DNA of 64,000 nucleotides from Pseudomonadota bacterium (GCA_023388715.1 JAEWFT010000024.1:41197-105196); one strand, 5' to 3'. Numbered from the stretch's first letter, positions 11,269-19,528 are shown. Translations and numbers: made by a program. Notes: generated from the sequence alone by a model not told the origin.

Positions 11269-11982
11269 CTATTTCAGGAAGTACTCGACGGTCGTCACCA
11301 CGCGCACCGTCTTGACCTGAGGGCTGCCACGGTCGCGGTCGCTGATCGTGACCACCCCTTGGTTGGCGCTGCGGATGCCGCCGATGCGGGCGCCGGAATC
11401 CTTGGCGAACTGCTCGGCGGCCTTGCGCGCCTCGGCGGTGGCCTCGGCGATCAGCGCCGGCTTGATCCGGTTGAGCGAGGTGTAGCTGAATTCCGGGCCG
11501 CCGCCCATGCCGCCTTCGCCGCCTTCGCCGCCCAGCAGGATCCCGCGCGAGACCAGCTCGCCGCTGCGGCGCAGGACCTGCTGCGCCTTGGCGATGTCGG
11601 TGGTGCGCAGGGTGACCGTGGTCGAATAGCGGAAGCGCTCCGGCGGCCGGTTCTCGCCGTATGCCCAGGCCCAGCGATCCTCGAGCCGGGGCGGCGAGAC
11701 GCTGACTTCACCCTCGCCGAAGCCGGCGGCGCTGAAGAAGGCGCGGATGGCCGCGGTGTTGGCGTCGAGCCGGCGTTGCACGTCGGCCAGGTCGTTGCCG
11801 CCCACCGAATGCGGCAGCGGCCACACCAGCAGGTTCGCCGGCACGTCCTGCTCGGCGCTGCCCTTGACGGTGACGTAGCGGTCCGCGGTGCGCAGCTGTG
11901 CCATGCCCTGGGCGGCGAACCAGCCGGCGCCGACCAGGCCGATGGCCAGCACGATCGCGGCAAGGAGGAAGCGGTTCTGCAT
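11269..11982 (-). CDS. SIMPL (DUF541) domain protein
   Basis: Membrane-anchored or secreted 237-residue protein with one N-terminal hydrophobic segment (about 4-24) followed by a SIMPL/DUF541 domain. Hallmarks are the early VTVKGSAEQDVPAN stretch, a RLEDRWAW region, conserved NRIKPALIAEATAEARKAAEQFA in the second half and a C-terminal TVEYFLK. E. coli YggE and mammalian SIMPL belong to this family; the bacterial role is loosely linked to oxidative stress. A short Gly/Glu-rich insertion (GGEGGEGGMGGGP, about 150-162) interrupts the domain. It is convergent with the upstream lipoprotein gene. Confidence 0.85.
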   Translation of the reverse strand: MQNRFLLAAIVLAIGLVGAGWFAAQGMAQLRTADRYVTVKGSAEQDVPANLLVWPLPHSVGGNDLADVQRRLDANTAAIRAFFSAAGFGEGEVSVSPPRLEDRWAWAYGENRPPERFRYSTTVTLRTTDIAKAQQVLRRSGELVSRGILLGGEGGEGGMGGGPEFSYTSLNRIKPALIAEATAEARKAAEQFAKDSGARIGGIRSANQGVVTISDRDRGSPQVKTVRVVTTVEYFLK

Positions 11983-12092
11983 GGCGGAAATCCTCGGGGA
12001 AGCGCGCCGACGATACCGCGGCCACGCGCAACGGGCTTGAAACGGCGGCCATCGCCCGCACAATCGCCATCCCGCCGCGACTTTCCGAGCCC

Positions 12093-12437
12093 ATGCCGAT
12101 CTACGCCTTCGCCTGCGACGCCTGCGGCCACGCCTTCGACCGCCTGCAGAAGCTCTCCGATGCCGACCCCACGGCCTGCCCGGCCTGTGGCGCCGCTGGC
12201 CAGGTGCGCCGCCAGCTGACCGCGCCGCAGTTCCGGCTGGCGGGCGGCGGCTGGTACGAGACCGACTTCAAGAAGGACGGCGACAAGAAGCGCAACCTGG
12301 CGGGCGAGGGCGGGGAGGGCGCCAAGCCGGCCCCCGATGCTGCGAAGGCGGACGCCAAGCCTGCCGCGGCTCCTGCCACCGACGCAAAGCCCGCGGCCAA
12401 ACCGGCCACGCCCAAGCCCGCTGCCAGCGCGGACTAG
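12093..12437 (+). CDS. FmdB-type zinc ribbon protein
   Basis: 114-residue protein with an N-terminal FmdB zinc ribbon: CDAC (residues 8-11) and CPAC (29-32) form the four-Cys site, followed by the conserved GGGWYETDF motif. The C-terminal third (about 70-114) is a low-complexity Ala/Lys/Pro tail, a histone-H1-like composition. The function of FmdB proteins is unknown beyond a possible regulatory or nucleic-acid role. It sits directly upstream of aspS, a conserved neighbour in many proteobacteria, and is probably cotranscribed with it. Confidence 0.87.
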   Translation: MPIYAFACDACGHAFDRLQKLSDADPTACPACGAAGQVRRQLTAPQFRLAGGGWYETDFKKDGDKKRNLAGEGGEGAKPAPDAAKADAKPAAAPATDAKPAAKPATPKPAASAD

Positions 12438-12500
12438 CGCGGTAAACTAGGCGGCTCGCCAGCGTCCGCGCCGGCACGACCGCCAGTTCCGGAGCTTTCC

Positions 12501-14264
12501 ATGCGTACCCATTTCTGCGGCCTGATCGACGAGGCGTTGATCGGCCAGACCGTGACCCTGTGCGGCTGGGCCGACGTGGCCCGCAACATGGGCCAGATCG
12601 TCTTCATCGACCTGCGCGACCACGAGGGCATCGTGCAGGTCGTCGCCGAGCCCGATGCGGCCTTCGCAGGCGACGCCGACGTCATCGCCGCCGCCACGGC
12701 GGTGGGCTACGAGGACTGCCTGCGCATCACCGGCACCGTGCGCCGCCGCCAGTCGGTGAACGACAAAATCAAGACCGGGCAGGTGGAGATTGTCGCTACC
12801 CGCATCGAGCTGCTCAACAAGGCCGAGCCGCTGCCGTTCCACCACCACGAGAACCCGGGCGAGGACATCCGCCTGAAGTACCGTTACCTCGACCTGCGCA
12901 GCCCCGCGATGCAGCGCAAGATGCGCACCCGCACGAAGCTGGTGAGCGCGCTGCGGCATTACCTCGATGCGCGCGGCTTCCAGGACATCGAGACCCCGAT
13001 CCTGACCAAGGCCACCCCCGAAGGTGCGCGCGACTTCCTGGTGCCGGCGCGCATGCATCCCGGCGAGTTCTACGCGCTGCCGCAGAGTCCCCAGCTGTTC
13101 AAGCAGATCCTGATGATGGCGGGCTTCGACCGCTACTACCAGATCGCCCGCTGCTTCCGCGACGAAGCCCTGCGCGCCGACCGCCAGCTCGAGTTCACCC
13201 AGCTCGACATGGAGTTCGCGTGGGTGGAAGAGCGCGACGTGCAGGAGCTGACCGAGGAAATGGTGCGCCACGTGTTCCGCGAGGTGGTGGGCGTCGCGCT
13301 GGCCTCCGAATTCCCGCGGATGACCTATGCCGAGGCGATGCGCCGCTACGGTTCCGACAAGCCGGACCTGCGCATCGCGCTGGAGCTGGTCGACGTGGCC
13401 GAGCTGGTGAAGGAGTGCGAGTTCGCGGTGTTCAGCGGCGCCGCCAACGATCCCGGTGGACGCGTCGCCGCGCTGCGCATCCCGGGCGGCGCGACATTGA
13501 GCCGCAAGCAGATCGACGAGTACGCCGCGCACGCCGCCAAGTACGGCGCTAAGGGCCTGGCCTACGCGAAGATCGACGAGACGGGCGCGGTGAATTCGCC
13601 GGTGGCCAAGTTCTTCGCCGAGGGTGCGTTCGAGGCGCTGCTCGGGCACGTCGGCGCCGGCAACGGCGACATCGTGTTCTTTGGGGCCGGCAGCTACAAC
13701 AAGGTGTCCGACTTCATGGGCGCGGTGCGGCTCAAGGCGGGCAAGGACTTCAGCCTGGTGCAGGACGTGTGGGCGCCGCTGTGGGTCACCGATTTCCCGA
13801 TGTTCGAGTGGGACGAAGACGAGCAGCGCTTCGTGGCCCTGCATCATCCGTTCACCGCGCCGGCCGTGGACTCCATCGAAGACCTGCGCGCGAACGCGAA
13901 GACCGCGGTGTCGCGCGGCTACGACATGGTGCTCAACGGCAACGAGATCGGCGGTGGCTCGATCCGCATCCATCGCCCGCAGATGCAGGCCGCGGTGTTC
14001 GACCTGCTGGGGATCGGCGCCGAGGAACAGCAGGCCAAGTTCGGCTTCCTGCTGGACGCGCTCAAGTACGGCGCGCCGCCGCATGGCGGGATCGCCTTCG
14101 GCATCGACCGCATCGCCGCGCTGATGGCCGGCACCGACTCGATCCGCGACGTGATCGCCTTCCCCAAGACCACCGGCGCGCAGTGCCTGATGACCGATGC
14201 GCCGTCGCCCATCGCGGATGCGCAGCTGGCCGAAGTGCACGTGAGGGTGCGCAGCCCCGCCTGA
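12501..14264 (+). CDS. aspS: Aspartyl-tRNA synthetase
   Basis: Class II synthetase that charges tRNA-Asp. At 587 residues it has the bacterial layout: N-terminal OB-fold anticodon-binding domain (1-105, with the GWADVARNMGQIVFIDLRD stretch), class II core with motif 1, motif 2 (YQIARCFRDEALRADRQLEFTQLD), the bacterial GAD insertion (about 280-430) and motif 3 (GIAFGIDRIAALMAG). The start ATG has GGAG nine bases upstream. The stop codon overlaps the left arm of a palindromic element, and downstream the expected partner yebC is displaced by about 10.6 kb. Confidence 0.97.
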   Translation: MRTHFCGLIDEALIGQTVTLCGWADVARNMGQIVFIDLRDHEGIVQVVAEPDAAFAGDADVIAAATAVGYEDCLRITGTVRRRQSVNDKIKTGQVEIVATRIELLNKAEPLPFHHHENPGEDIRLKYRYLDLRSPAMQRKMRTRTKLVSALRHYLDARGFQDIETPILTKATPEGARDFLVPARMHPGEFYALPQSPQLFKQILMMAGFDRYYQIARCFRDEALRADRQLEFTQLDMEFAWVEERDVQELTEEMVRHVFREVVGVALASEFPRMTYAEAMRRYGSDKPDLRIALELVDVAELVKECEFAVFSGAANDPGGRVAALRIPGGATLSRKQIDEYAAHAAKYGAKGLAYAKIDETGAVNSPVAKFFAEGAFEALLGHVGAGNGDIVFFGAGSYNKVSDFMGAVRLKAGKDFSLVQDVWAPLWVTDFPMFEWDEDEQRFVALHHPFTAPAVDSIEDLRANAKTAVSRGYDMVLNGNEIGGGSIRIHRPQMQAAVFDLLGIGAEEQQAKFGFLLDALKYGAPPHGGIAFGIDRIAALMAGTDSIRDVIAFPKTTGAQCLMTDAPSPIADAQLAEVHVRVRSPA

Positions 14265-14371
14265 TGGGCGCTGGCGGGGCTCTGCTACCCGACGCGTGCG
14301 AACATCCTGTTCGACGCGTCGCCGCAGGCCATCCATGGCCTGCTTTCCGCAGTGCCCCGCCAGCACCCATC
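14263..14371. repeat. 109-bp palindromic three-arm element at the end of aspS
   Basis: Outer inverted repeat of 17 bases, GATGGGCGCTGGCGGGG (14263-14279) against 14355-14371, with one mismatch. Inside are two hairpins. One pairs 14291-14304 with 14308-14320 (13 bp, one bulged G at 14298, 3-base loop). The other is a perfect 9-bp stem, 14324-14332 with 14335-14343 (GCAGGCCAT and ATGGCCTGC, loop CC). As RNA or extruded DNA this forms a three-way junction. The left arm includes the last two bases of the aspS stop codon. It resembles the short palindromic intergenic repeats common in Xanthomonadaceae. Copy number in the genome cannot be judged from one window. Confidence 0.75.
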
Positions 14372-14381
14372 TTCCGCTGAT

Positions 14382-14909
14382 ATGAGCAACGCAGCCATCC
14401 GCCGCGCCGAGCCCGCCGACGCCGCCCTGCTGGCGGACCTCGGTGTGGCCACCTTCGTCGAGACCTTCGGACACCTCTACACGCCGCAGGACCTGCAGGC
14501 GTTCCTGGAGGACAGTCACAGCGCCGCGGCGTACACCAGGGTGCTTGCGGATCCGGCGTACGCGCTGTGGATCGCGGAGCGTGATGGCGAGGCGGTTGGC
14601 TACGCCCAGGCCGGCCCCTGCGGGCTGCCGCACCCCGAGGCCAGCCCCGCGGATGGCGAACTCAAGCGCCTGTACGTGCGCGCCGACGCGCAGGGCGCCG
14701 GCATCGGTGAAGCGCTGCTGCGGCAGGCGCTGGCCTGGCTGGAACGCGACGGGCCACGCATCCTGTGGATCAGCGTGTGGTCGGAAAACTTCGGCGCCCA
14801 GCGCTTCTACGCACGCCACGGCTTCACCTTCGCCGGCGAGTACGAATTCATCGTCGGCGCGCAGCGCGACCGCGAGTTCATGTTCCGCCGCCTCCCGCGC
14901 CAAGCATAA
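14382..14909 (+). CDS. GNAT family N-acetyltransferase
   Basis: 175-residue single-domain GNAT acetyltransferase. The N-terminal strand and helix (AIRRAEPADAALLADLGVATFVETFGHLY) and the acetyl-CoA-binding motif A (ELKRLYVRADAQGAGIGEALL, about 97-117; pattern RxxGxG/A) are clear. C-terminal motif B (FGAQRFYARHGFTFAGEYEFIVG) is also present. It most resembles the YhhY/PaiA-like N-acetyltransferases, but the substrate is unknown. The ATG at 14382 is chosen because an earlier in-frame GTG would fall inside the upstream palindrome. First gene of the aspS-yebC insertion, and convergent with the protease gene. Confidence 0.88.
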   Translation: MSNAAIRRAEPADAALLADLGVATFVETFGHLYTPQDLQAFLEDSHSAAAYTRVLADPAYALWIAERDGEAVGYAQAGPCGLPHPEASPADGELKRLYVRADAQGAGIGEALLRQALAWLERDGPRILWISVWSENFGAQRFYARHGFTFAGEYEFIVGAQRDREFMFRRLPRQA

Positions 14910-14934
14910 AAAACGGCCCGGTTGCCCGGGCCGT
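14907..14934 (-). terminator. Intrinsic terminator of the subtilase gene
   Basis: A 9-bp perfect stem, ACGGCCCGG (14913-14921) with CCGGGCCGT (14926-14934), loop of four. On the minus strand it is followed by a run of six T (14913 down to 14908). It lies 29 bases after the protease stop. On the plus strand it follows the GNAT stop but lacks a T run there. Confidence 0.85.
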
Positions 14935-14962
14935 CCATGCGACGTCCGTGTCGCAGGGGAAG

Positions 14963-17452
14963 TCAGTCTTCTGCGCTGCGATAGGCGGCGGCAAAGCGGC
15001 CGGCGGCGACCGCGTAGGCCGCGCGGGTGACGGTCTTGCCGGGGTCGAAGTAGGCACGCAGGGTCGGCTGCAGGTCGAACGGTCCCTGGGTCACCGCGAA
15101 GCGCGCATTGATCACGCCCTGGTCGAGTGCCGCCTGCACGTAGCCACGCAGGGCGGGGGAGATGGTGCCCGCGTCCTCGATCGGAATCCGCTTGCCGTCG
15201 TAGAAGGCGGTGAGCGGGCCCTCGAAGGAGGTCGCCTGCGCCTGCATGCCGAGCGCCTGCACCAGCGAGTAGGCCAGGCTGACCCGGGTCACCGCATCGT
15301 TGGGGCGGAACTTGCCGTCGACCGTGCCCATGATCCCGTGTTGGGCATGCGTCAGGTCGCGCAGCGAGGCGCCACGGGCGACCGCGGCTTCGGCGTAGGC
15401 ATAGGCGGGGTGGGTCGATCCGATGTCGCTGAAGCTGCTGCGCCCGTCGAAGGGCAGCGCCTGGCGCACGTTGGCGCCCATCACCAGGTACTGGGCCAGT
15501 TCGCCGCGCTTGATCGCCTGGTCCGGACGGAAGGAGCGGTCGGAGTAGCCGTCCACCAGCCGGTTGGCCACCGCGTACTCGATCGCCTGCCGCGCCGGAT
15601 GCGAGGCGACGTCGCCCATGCCGGTGTAGCCGCCGCTCTTGGTGAAGCTGACATCCACGTTGACGGTGCCCGGGGCGGCGTAGCCGTTGGTGACCTTCAG
15701 CGGATCCAGCGATTGCCCGGACAGCGACCCGATCCCGCGCACGGTGACGTACCAGGTCCCGGGCTTGCCGGGTGCGCCGGTGGTGATCGCGCCGTCGTTG
15801 CCGGCCACCGGGGCGGGAATGCCGATCGAGGAGCCGTAGCGGTTGCCGTCCGGGTCGATCAGGACGATGGCGACGGTCTGCAGGGTGCTCGCGTGCGCCT
15901 TCACCCAGGCGACGTCGCTGCCCACCTCGAACGGCACCGACTCGACCGTCCCGACCGGCGAGAAGTCGATCGGATAGGTGGTCGGCGCGCTCTCCGGGCC
16001 GAGCACGGCATTGGCATTGAATTCCAGCAGCGAGCTGACGGTGCCGCCCCAGCCGTCGCGGGTGCGGGACGCTTCCGCCACCGCGGCGTAGGCATTGACG
16101 TGGCCGGCGCCGGCTTCCCACGGCAGGCGCGCGGTCATGTTGGTGGCGGTGCGCTCGAGGATGTCCTTGACCTGGTCCGGAGTCAGGTGCGGGTTGGCCT
16201 CCAGCATCAGCGCGACGATGCCCGCGACGTGCGGGGTCGCCATCGAGGTGCCGCTCATGTGGCTGTAGAAGGGCACGTGCGCCGGATCCAGGTTGGCGAC
16301 GTCCTGCTCGGTGGACAGGTAGTGCAGCGAGCCGCCAATGGTGCGGGTGGAGACGATGTCGACCCCGGTGGCGACGATGGTGGGCTCGTTGAAGTAGGTC
16401 CACTGGCGGCCATCGGGCATCGTGAAGCTGCCGAACTCGCCGCGCTTGCCGCGCGAGGAGAAGCTGGTGAGCACGCCGTCCTTCTCGCCGGCGCCCACCG
16501 AGATCACCCACGGCGCCTGCGCGTACGGGTTGTGGGTGTCCTCGCCCGGCCCCTCGTTGCCGGCGGCGAACACGCTGACGATGCCGCGCTTGTACAGCTC
16601 GTAGGTGGCGACGTTGACCGGGTTGAGCGGATCGAACTTGCCGCTGCTGCCCCAGGAGTTGCTGGTGACGCGGATCGGGTGCTGGTAGCTGAACTGGTTG
16701 GTGGCCGCGTAGTCGAGGCCGCCCACCGCATCGAGGATGAACAGCACCGCGCCGGAGCCATAGCCCACCAGGTGCGCGCCCGGTGCCACGCCGCGGTACA
16801 GGCCGTTGGACTTGGCCCCGGTGCCGCCGATGGTGCCGGCGCAGTGGGTGCCGTGGCCCGAGCCCCAGTCGGTGTTGGGGATGCCTTCGAGGTAGCTGAT
16901 CGGCAGCATGCTGTCGAGCGAGTTCAGATTGGTGGCGCCCTGCGCGTTCTGCACCAGGTGGTTGCCGAACTTGATGTCGTCATGGGTGCCATCGACGCCC
17001 GAGTCGTTGACCAGCACGGTCACCCCGGCGCCGCTGAACGGGATCGCGCGGTGGTAATCGGCGGGGTTGTCCACGGCGCGGGCGGCGCCGGACATTTCGC
17101 GCGCTTCCTTGTTCATGTAGCGCAGCGGGGCGTTGAACCAGATCGAGGCGACGTCGTCGCGCTGCGCCAGCGCGCGGATCTCCGCCGGCGTGGCCAGCGC
17201 GCCGGCGATCGGCAGGGTGCGCATGGTGAGTCCCTGCTCGATGCCGAGCGACTTCAGCACGCCGAGCTGGGCCGCGCTGACCGGCACCGACTGCTTGTAG
17301 GTGATCACCACCTGCAGGTTTTCGGTGGCGCCGGCGGCGGCCATCTTCGCCACCAGTTGCGGGTCGAGGTGGGCGTCGGCCAAGGCCATCCCGCTGGCGA
17401 GCAGGCCTGCGGCGAGTGCGGAGATGCGGATCATGCAGCGTGCGAGTGACAT
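14963..17452 (-). CDS. Secreted S8 (subtilisin-like) serine protease with C-terminal SLH repeats
   Basis: 829-residue exported protease. It has a Sec signal peptide (1-26, ending ALADA), an inhibitor-like propeptide (about 45-115) and a subtilase domain with catalytic Asp150 (VNDSGVDGTHDD), His200 (GSGHGTHCAG) and Ser403 (HMSGTSMATPHVAG); the oxyanion region is AAGNEGP. A beta-rich domain (about 480-610) follows, then three S-layer-homology-like repeats to the C-terminus (for example VDGYSDRSFRPDQAIKRGELAQYL and GKFRPNDAVTRVSLAYSLVQALG). SLH repeats bind cell-wall polymers in Gram-positives and peptidoglycan in some diderms; their partner here is unknown. Start supported by AGGAG (rc of 17459-17463) eight bases upstream. 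Monocistronic, with its own terminator. Confidence 0.9.
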   Translation of the reverse strand: MSLARCMIRISALAAGLLASGMALADAHLDPQLVAKMAAAGATENLQVVITYKQSVPVSAAQLGVLKSLGIEQGLTMRTLPIAGALATPAEIRALAQRDDVASIWFNAPLRYMNKEAREMSGAARAVDNPADYHRAIPFSGAGVTVLVNDSGVDGTHDDIKFGNHLVQNAQGATNLNSLDSMLPISYLEGIPNTDWGSGHGTHCAGTIGGTGAKSNGLYRGVAPGAHLVGYGSGAVLFILDAVGGLDYAATNQFSYQHPIRVTSNSWGSSGKFDPLNPVNVATYELYKRGIVSVFAAGNEGPGEDTHNPYAQAPWVISVGAGEKDGVLTSFSSRGKRGEFGSFTMPDGRQWTYFNEPTIVATGVDIVSTRTIGGSLHYLSTEQDVANLDPAHVPFYSHMSGTSMATPHVAGIVALMLEANPHLTPDQVKDILERTATNMTARLPWEAGAGHVNAYAAVAEASRTRDGWGGTVSSLLEFNANAVLGPESAPTTYPIDFSPVGTVESVPFEVGSDVAWVKAHASTLQTVAIVLIDPDGNRYGSSIGIPAPVAGNDGAITTGAPGKPGTWYVTVRGIGSLSGQSLDPLKVTNGYAAPGTVNVDVSFTKSGGYTGMGDVASHPARQAIEYAVANRLVDGYSDRSFRPDQAIKRGELAQYLVMGANVRQALPFDGRSSFSDIGSTHPAYAYAEAAVARGASLRDLTHAQHGIMGTVDGKFRPNDAVTRVSLAYSLVQALGMQAQATSFEGPLTAFYDGKRIPIEDAGTISPALRGYVQAALDQGVINARFAVTQGPFDLQPTLRAYFDPGKTVTRAAYAVAAGRFAAAYRSAED

Positions 17453-17536
17453 GGGGTGCTCCTGGGGGAAGCCCGGCGTGCGGGGTTGCAGCCATCTTCG
17501 GCATCGCCGCGAACCCGCACATCGGGGAACGCCTTC

Positions 17537-17642
17537 AGCGGCAAGGGTGGAAAACCCCCAGGCGCCACATGGTCGGCGCGACCCGCTTCACCGCTTTGGG
17601 TGGCAATGCCCACGGCGCCTGGGGGAAATCCCCCATGCCGCT
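17537..17642. repeat. 106-bp imperfect palindromic element between the protease and the secreted unknown
   Basis: Outer arms of about 30 bases (17537-17566 and 17614-17642). They contain a perfect 12-bp core, CCCCCAGGCGCC (17555-17566) with GGCGCCTGGGGG (17614-17625), and a distal AGCGGCA/TGCCGCT match (17537-17543, 17636-17642). The 47-base centre holds a small hairpin, GGTCG-GCG-CGACC (17571-17583), and a weaker TGGG/CCCA pairing (17598-17611). The right arm has its own GGGGGAAATCCCCC hairpin (17621-17634). The rest of the 286-base gap between the divergent genes shows only their ribosome-binding sites. Size and plan recall the element at 14263-14371, but the sequence differs. Confidence 0.65.
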
Positions 17643-17738
17643 CGTCGCCGGATGCGGCAGTCTTCACGTGGGCAATGCGTTCGCCGGCGCTAGCCTCGGC
17701 TTGCGCGGATCCGCCGCTTCTCCAGAGGGCTTGCAACC

Positions 17739-18572
17739 ATGTTTCGCTCGCTTGCAGTGATCGCGTCCACCCTGTTGCTGTCCCTGTGCGCGCCCATCGC
17801 GTCCGCGCAGGTGCAGCCGGTGCAGGTCGACGTTTCCGGCACGACCGCCACCGCCACCATCGGCAGTCCGCTGCACCCGCTGGCGGAAGTCATCCTTGAA
17901 TTCGACAATCCGGTCGGCCTGAGCGCCGCCAGCCTGGGCCTCAGCGCCCGGCTGGTGAACATCGCGGATCCGGCGCTGCTGGCGCGGCTGCCCGACGTCC
18001 AACTCAACCCGCTCAGCGGCAGCTTCCCGCTGATGGTCACGATCGAGCCGCCGGCCGCCGGCGGGCTTGCCTTCCGCACGGTGCGGGTCGAGGTGCATAC
18101 CCATGCCCTGGAGTACTCGATCGGCAGTTCCTACCGCCTGTTCAAGGCGCCGCTCAACGGTGCGTTCACCGACATCACCGACGAGATCGCCTCCGGCTCG
18201 ATCCGGGCACGCGGCACCACCGGTGGCTTCTCGCAGTTCCTGGTCCTGACCGACCTGCGCGAGACCGACGGGGTGGTGGCGAACAAGCTCACCAACTTGC
18301 GGGCGCGGATCGACGCGCTGCCGCTGGCCGAACAGCCCGCCTTCGACGCGCTGGCCGATGCAGCGCAGGCCGCCGTGGGGCGGGGCGACTACGCCGCCGC
18401 CATCGCCAACGTGCGCGGCGCCGCCCAGCGTGCGCGCGAGCGCGCGGCTGCCGGCGCCCTGTCCAGCCAGTGGCGCGCGACCCGTGACGCCGTGAACCAG
18501 GCTGGCGACGTCGTTGCCGCCGCGCGCACCCTCGAGTTCAGCATCGCCTACCTGCGCGACTTCGGCCCCTAG
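17739..18572 (+). CDS. Secreted protein of unknown function
   Basis: I do not recognise this 277-residue protein. A Sec signal peptide (1-23, ending ASAQ) precedes a beta-rich domain (about 25-180) that reads like an immunoglobulin or cohesin-type sandwich. An Ala/Arg-rich helical C-terminal region (about 180-277) looks like helical hairpins or coiled coil. There are no Cys residues after the signal and no catalytic motif. It diverges from the SLH protease across a palindromic element and precedes the FHA gene by 68 bases, so it may be controlled together with either. Confidence 0.8.
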   Translation: MFRSLAVIASTLLLSLCAPIASAQVQPVQVDVSGTTATATIGSPLHPLAEVILEFDNPVGLSAASLGLSARLVNIADPALLARLPDVQLNPLSGSFPLMVTIEPPAAGGLAFRTVRVEVHTHALEYSIGSSYRLFKAPLNGAFTDITDEIASGSIRARGTTGGFSQFLVLTDLRETDGVVANKLTNLRARIDALPLAEQPAFDALADAAQAAVGRGDYAAAIANVRGAAQRARERAAAGALSSQWRATRDAVNQAGDVVAAARTLEFSIAYLRDFGP

Positions 18573-18640
18573 GCCGCCCACGCGCCGGAGGGCGCACCCC
18601 GCATCTCGCCTGCGCCCGCGCGCCGTGTGAAGATGCGGGG

Positions 18641-19528
18641 ATGTCGCTGCAGGCCCGCCTGATCGCCTATCCACCGGACGAAGCCGCCGTGCAGCGCTGG
18701 ATCCCGGCGGGCGGAGCGCTGAGAGTCGGTCGCGCACCCGGCTGCGACCTGGTGATCGAGCACCCCTCGGTGTCGCGCGCACATGCCGAACTCCGAGATG
18801 AAAACGGCGCCTGGCGCCTGCGCGACCTCGACAGCAAGAACGGCAGCTTCGTCGACGGCGCGCGGGTGGGCGAGGTGGCGCTGGCGCCGCCGTGCTGGCT
18901 GCGGATCGGCGACGTCCACTGCGAGTTCGGCGTCTTCGATGCGATGCAGGCGGCCAATGCCGAGGCGCGCGCGCTCACCCGCCGCGCGCAGTCGGCGGTG
19001 CTGCTGCGCGAGGTCGCCGGGCATGGCCGGGTGGAAGGCATGCTCGACGAGGTGCTGCGCGGCGTTCTTGAGCTGTCGGGCTGCACGCGCGGATTCCTGT
19101 TGCTGGCGGAAGGCGAGGATTACGTGGTCGCCGCCCGCCGCTCGCTGGAGCCTGGCGCGTTCGCCGCGCGCGCGTTCACCGGCAGTGTCGGCGCGGTGCA
19201 GCGCGCGCTCGCGCGCCGGCGCCCGCTTGCGGTCAATCATGTCGACAGCGAGCCGTGGCTGGCGGGGCGGGCCTCGGTCGTGGGGCAGGGGCTGCAGAGC
19301 CTGGTGTGCGTGCCGCTGCTGGATGGCGAGCGCGTGCTGGGCGCCGTCTACGCCGACCGCACCGAGCCCGGCGAGCCCATCACCCAGCTCGACCTCGACC
19401 TGCTTGGCGCGTTTGCGGAAAGCGCGGCGGTGTACGTGCTGGCGGGGCGGGCGATGGCGGCGCTGGATCGCGCGCCGCGCTGGAACACCATCGTCTCGCA
19501 ACATCGCGCCGCGGATCAGCGCGCGTGA
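18641..19528 (+). CDS. FHA-GAF domain signalling protein
   Basis: 295-residue cytosolic protein with an N-terminal FHA domain (about 5-98). The phosphothreonine-binding residues are intact: LRVGRAPGCD (Gly30-Arg31), SVSRAH (Ser45, His48) and SKNGSF (Asn67-Gly68). A GAF domain follows (about 120-275). FHA domains read phospho-Thr, so the obvious partner is the Ser/Thr kinase in the next gene. The GAF domain could sense a small ligand. The stop overlaps the kinase GTG start by four bases. First gene of a tightly coupled kinase/two-component operon. Confidence 0.88.
   Translation: MSLQARLIAYPPDEAAVQRWIPAGGALRVGRAPGCDLVIEHPSVSRAHAELRDENGAWRLRDLDSKNGSFVDGARVGEVALAPPCWLRIGDVHCEFGVFDAMQAANAEARALTRRAQSAVLLREVAGHGRVEGMLDEVLRGVLELSGCTRGFLLLAEGEDYVVAARRSLEPGAFAARAFTGSVGAVQRALARRRPLAVNHVDSEPWLAGRASVVGQGLQSLVCVPLLDGERVLGAVYADRTEPGEPITQLDLDLLGAFAESAAVYVLAGRAMAALDRAPRWNTIVSQHRAADQRA

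Noticed and set aside
12447..16511. Minus-strand open frame of 1354 codons across aspS, GNAT and part of the protease
   Set aside because: It covers aspS and GNAT in antisense and the protease in another frame, without any domain. Rejected as a GC artefact.
17431..17736. Minus-strand open frame of 101 codons between the protease and the secreted unknown
   Set aside because: It overlaps the protease start, runs through both arms of the palindrome and has the repetitive Gly/Pro/Ala composition expected of translated repeat DNA. No ribosome-binding site.
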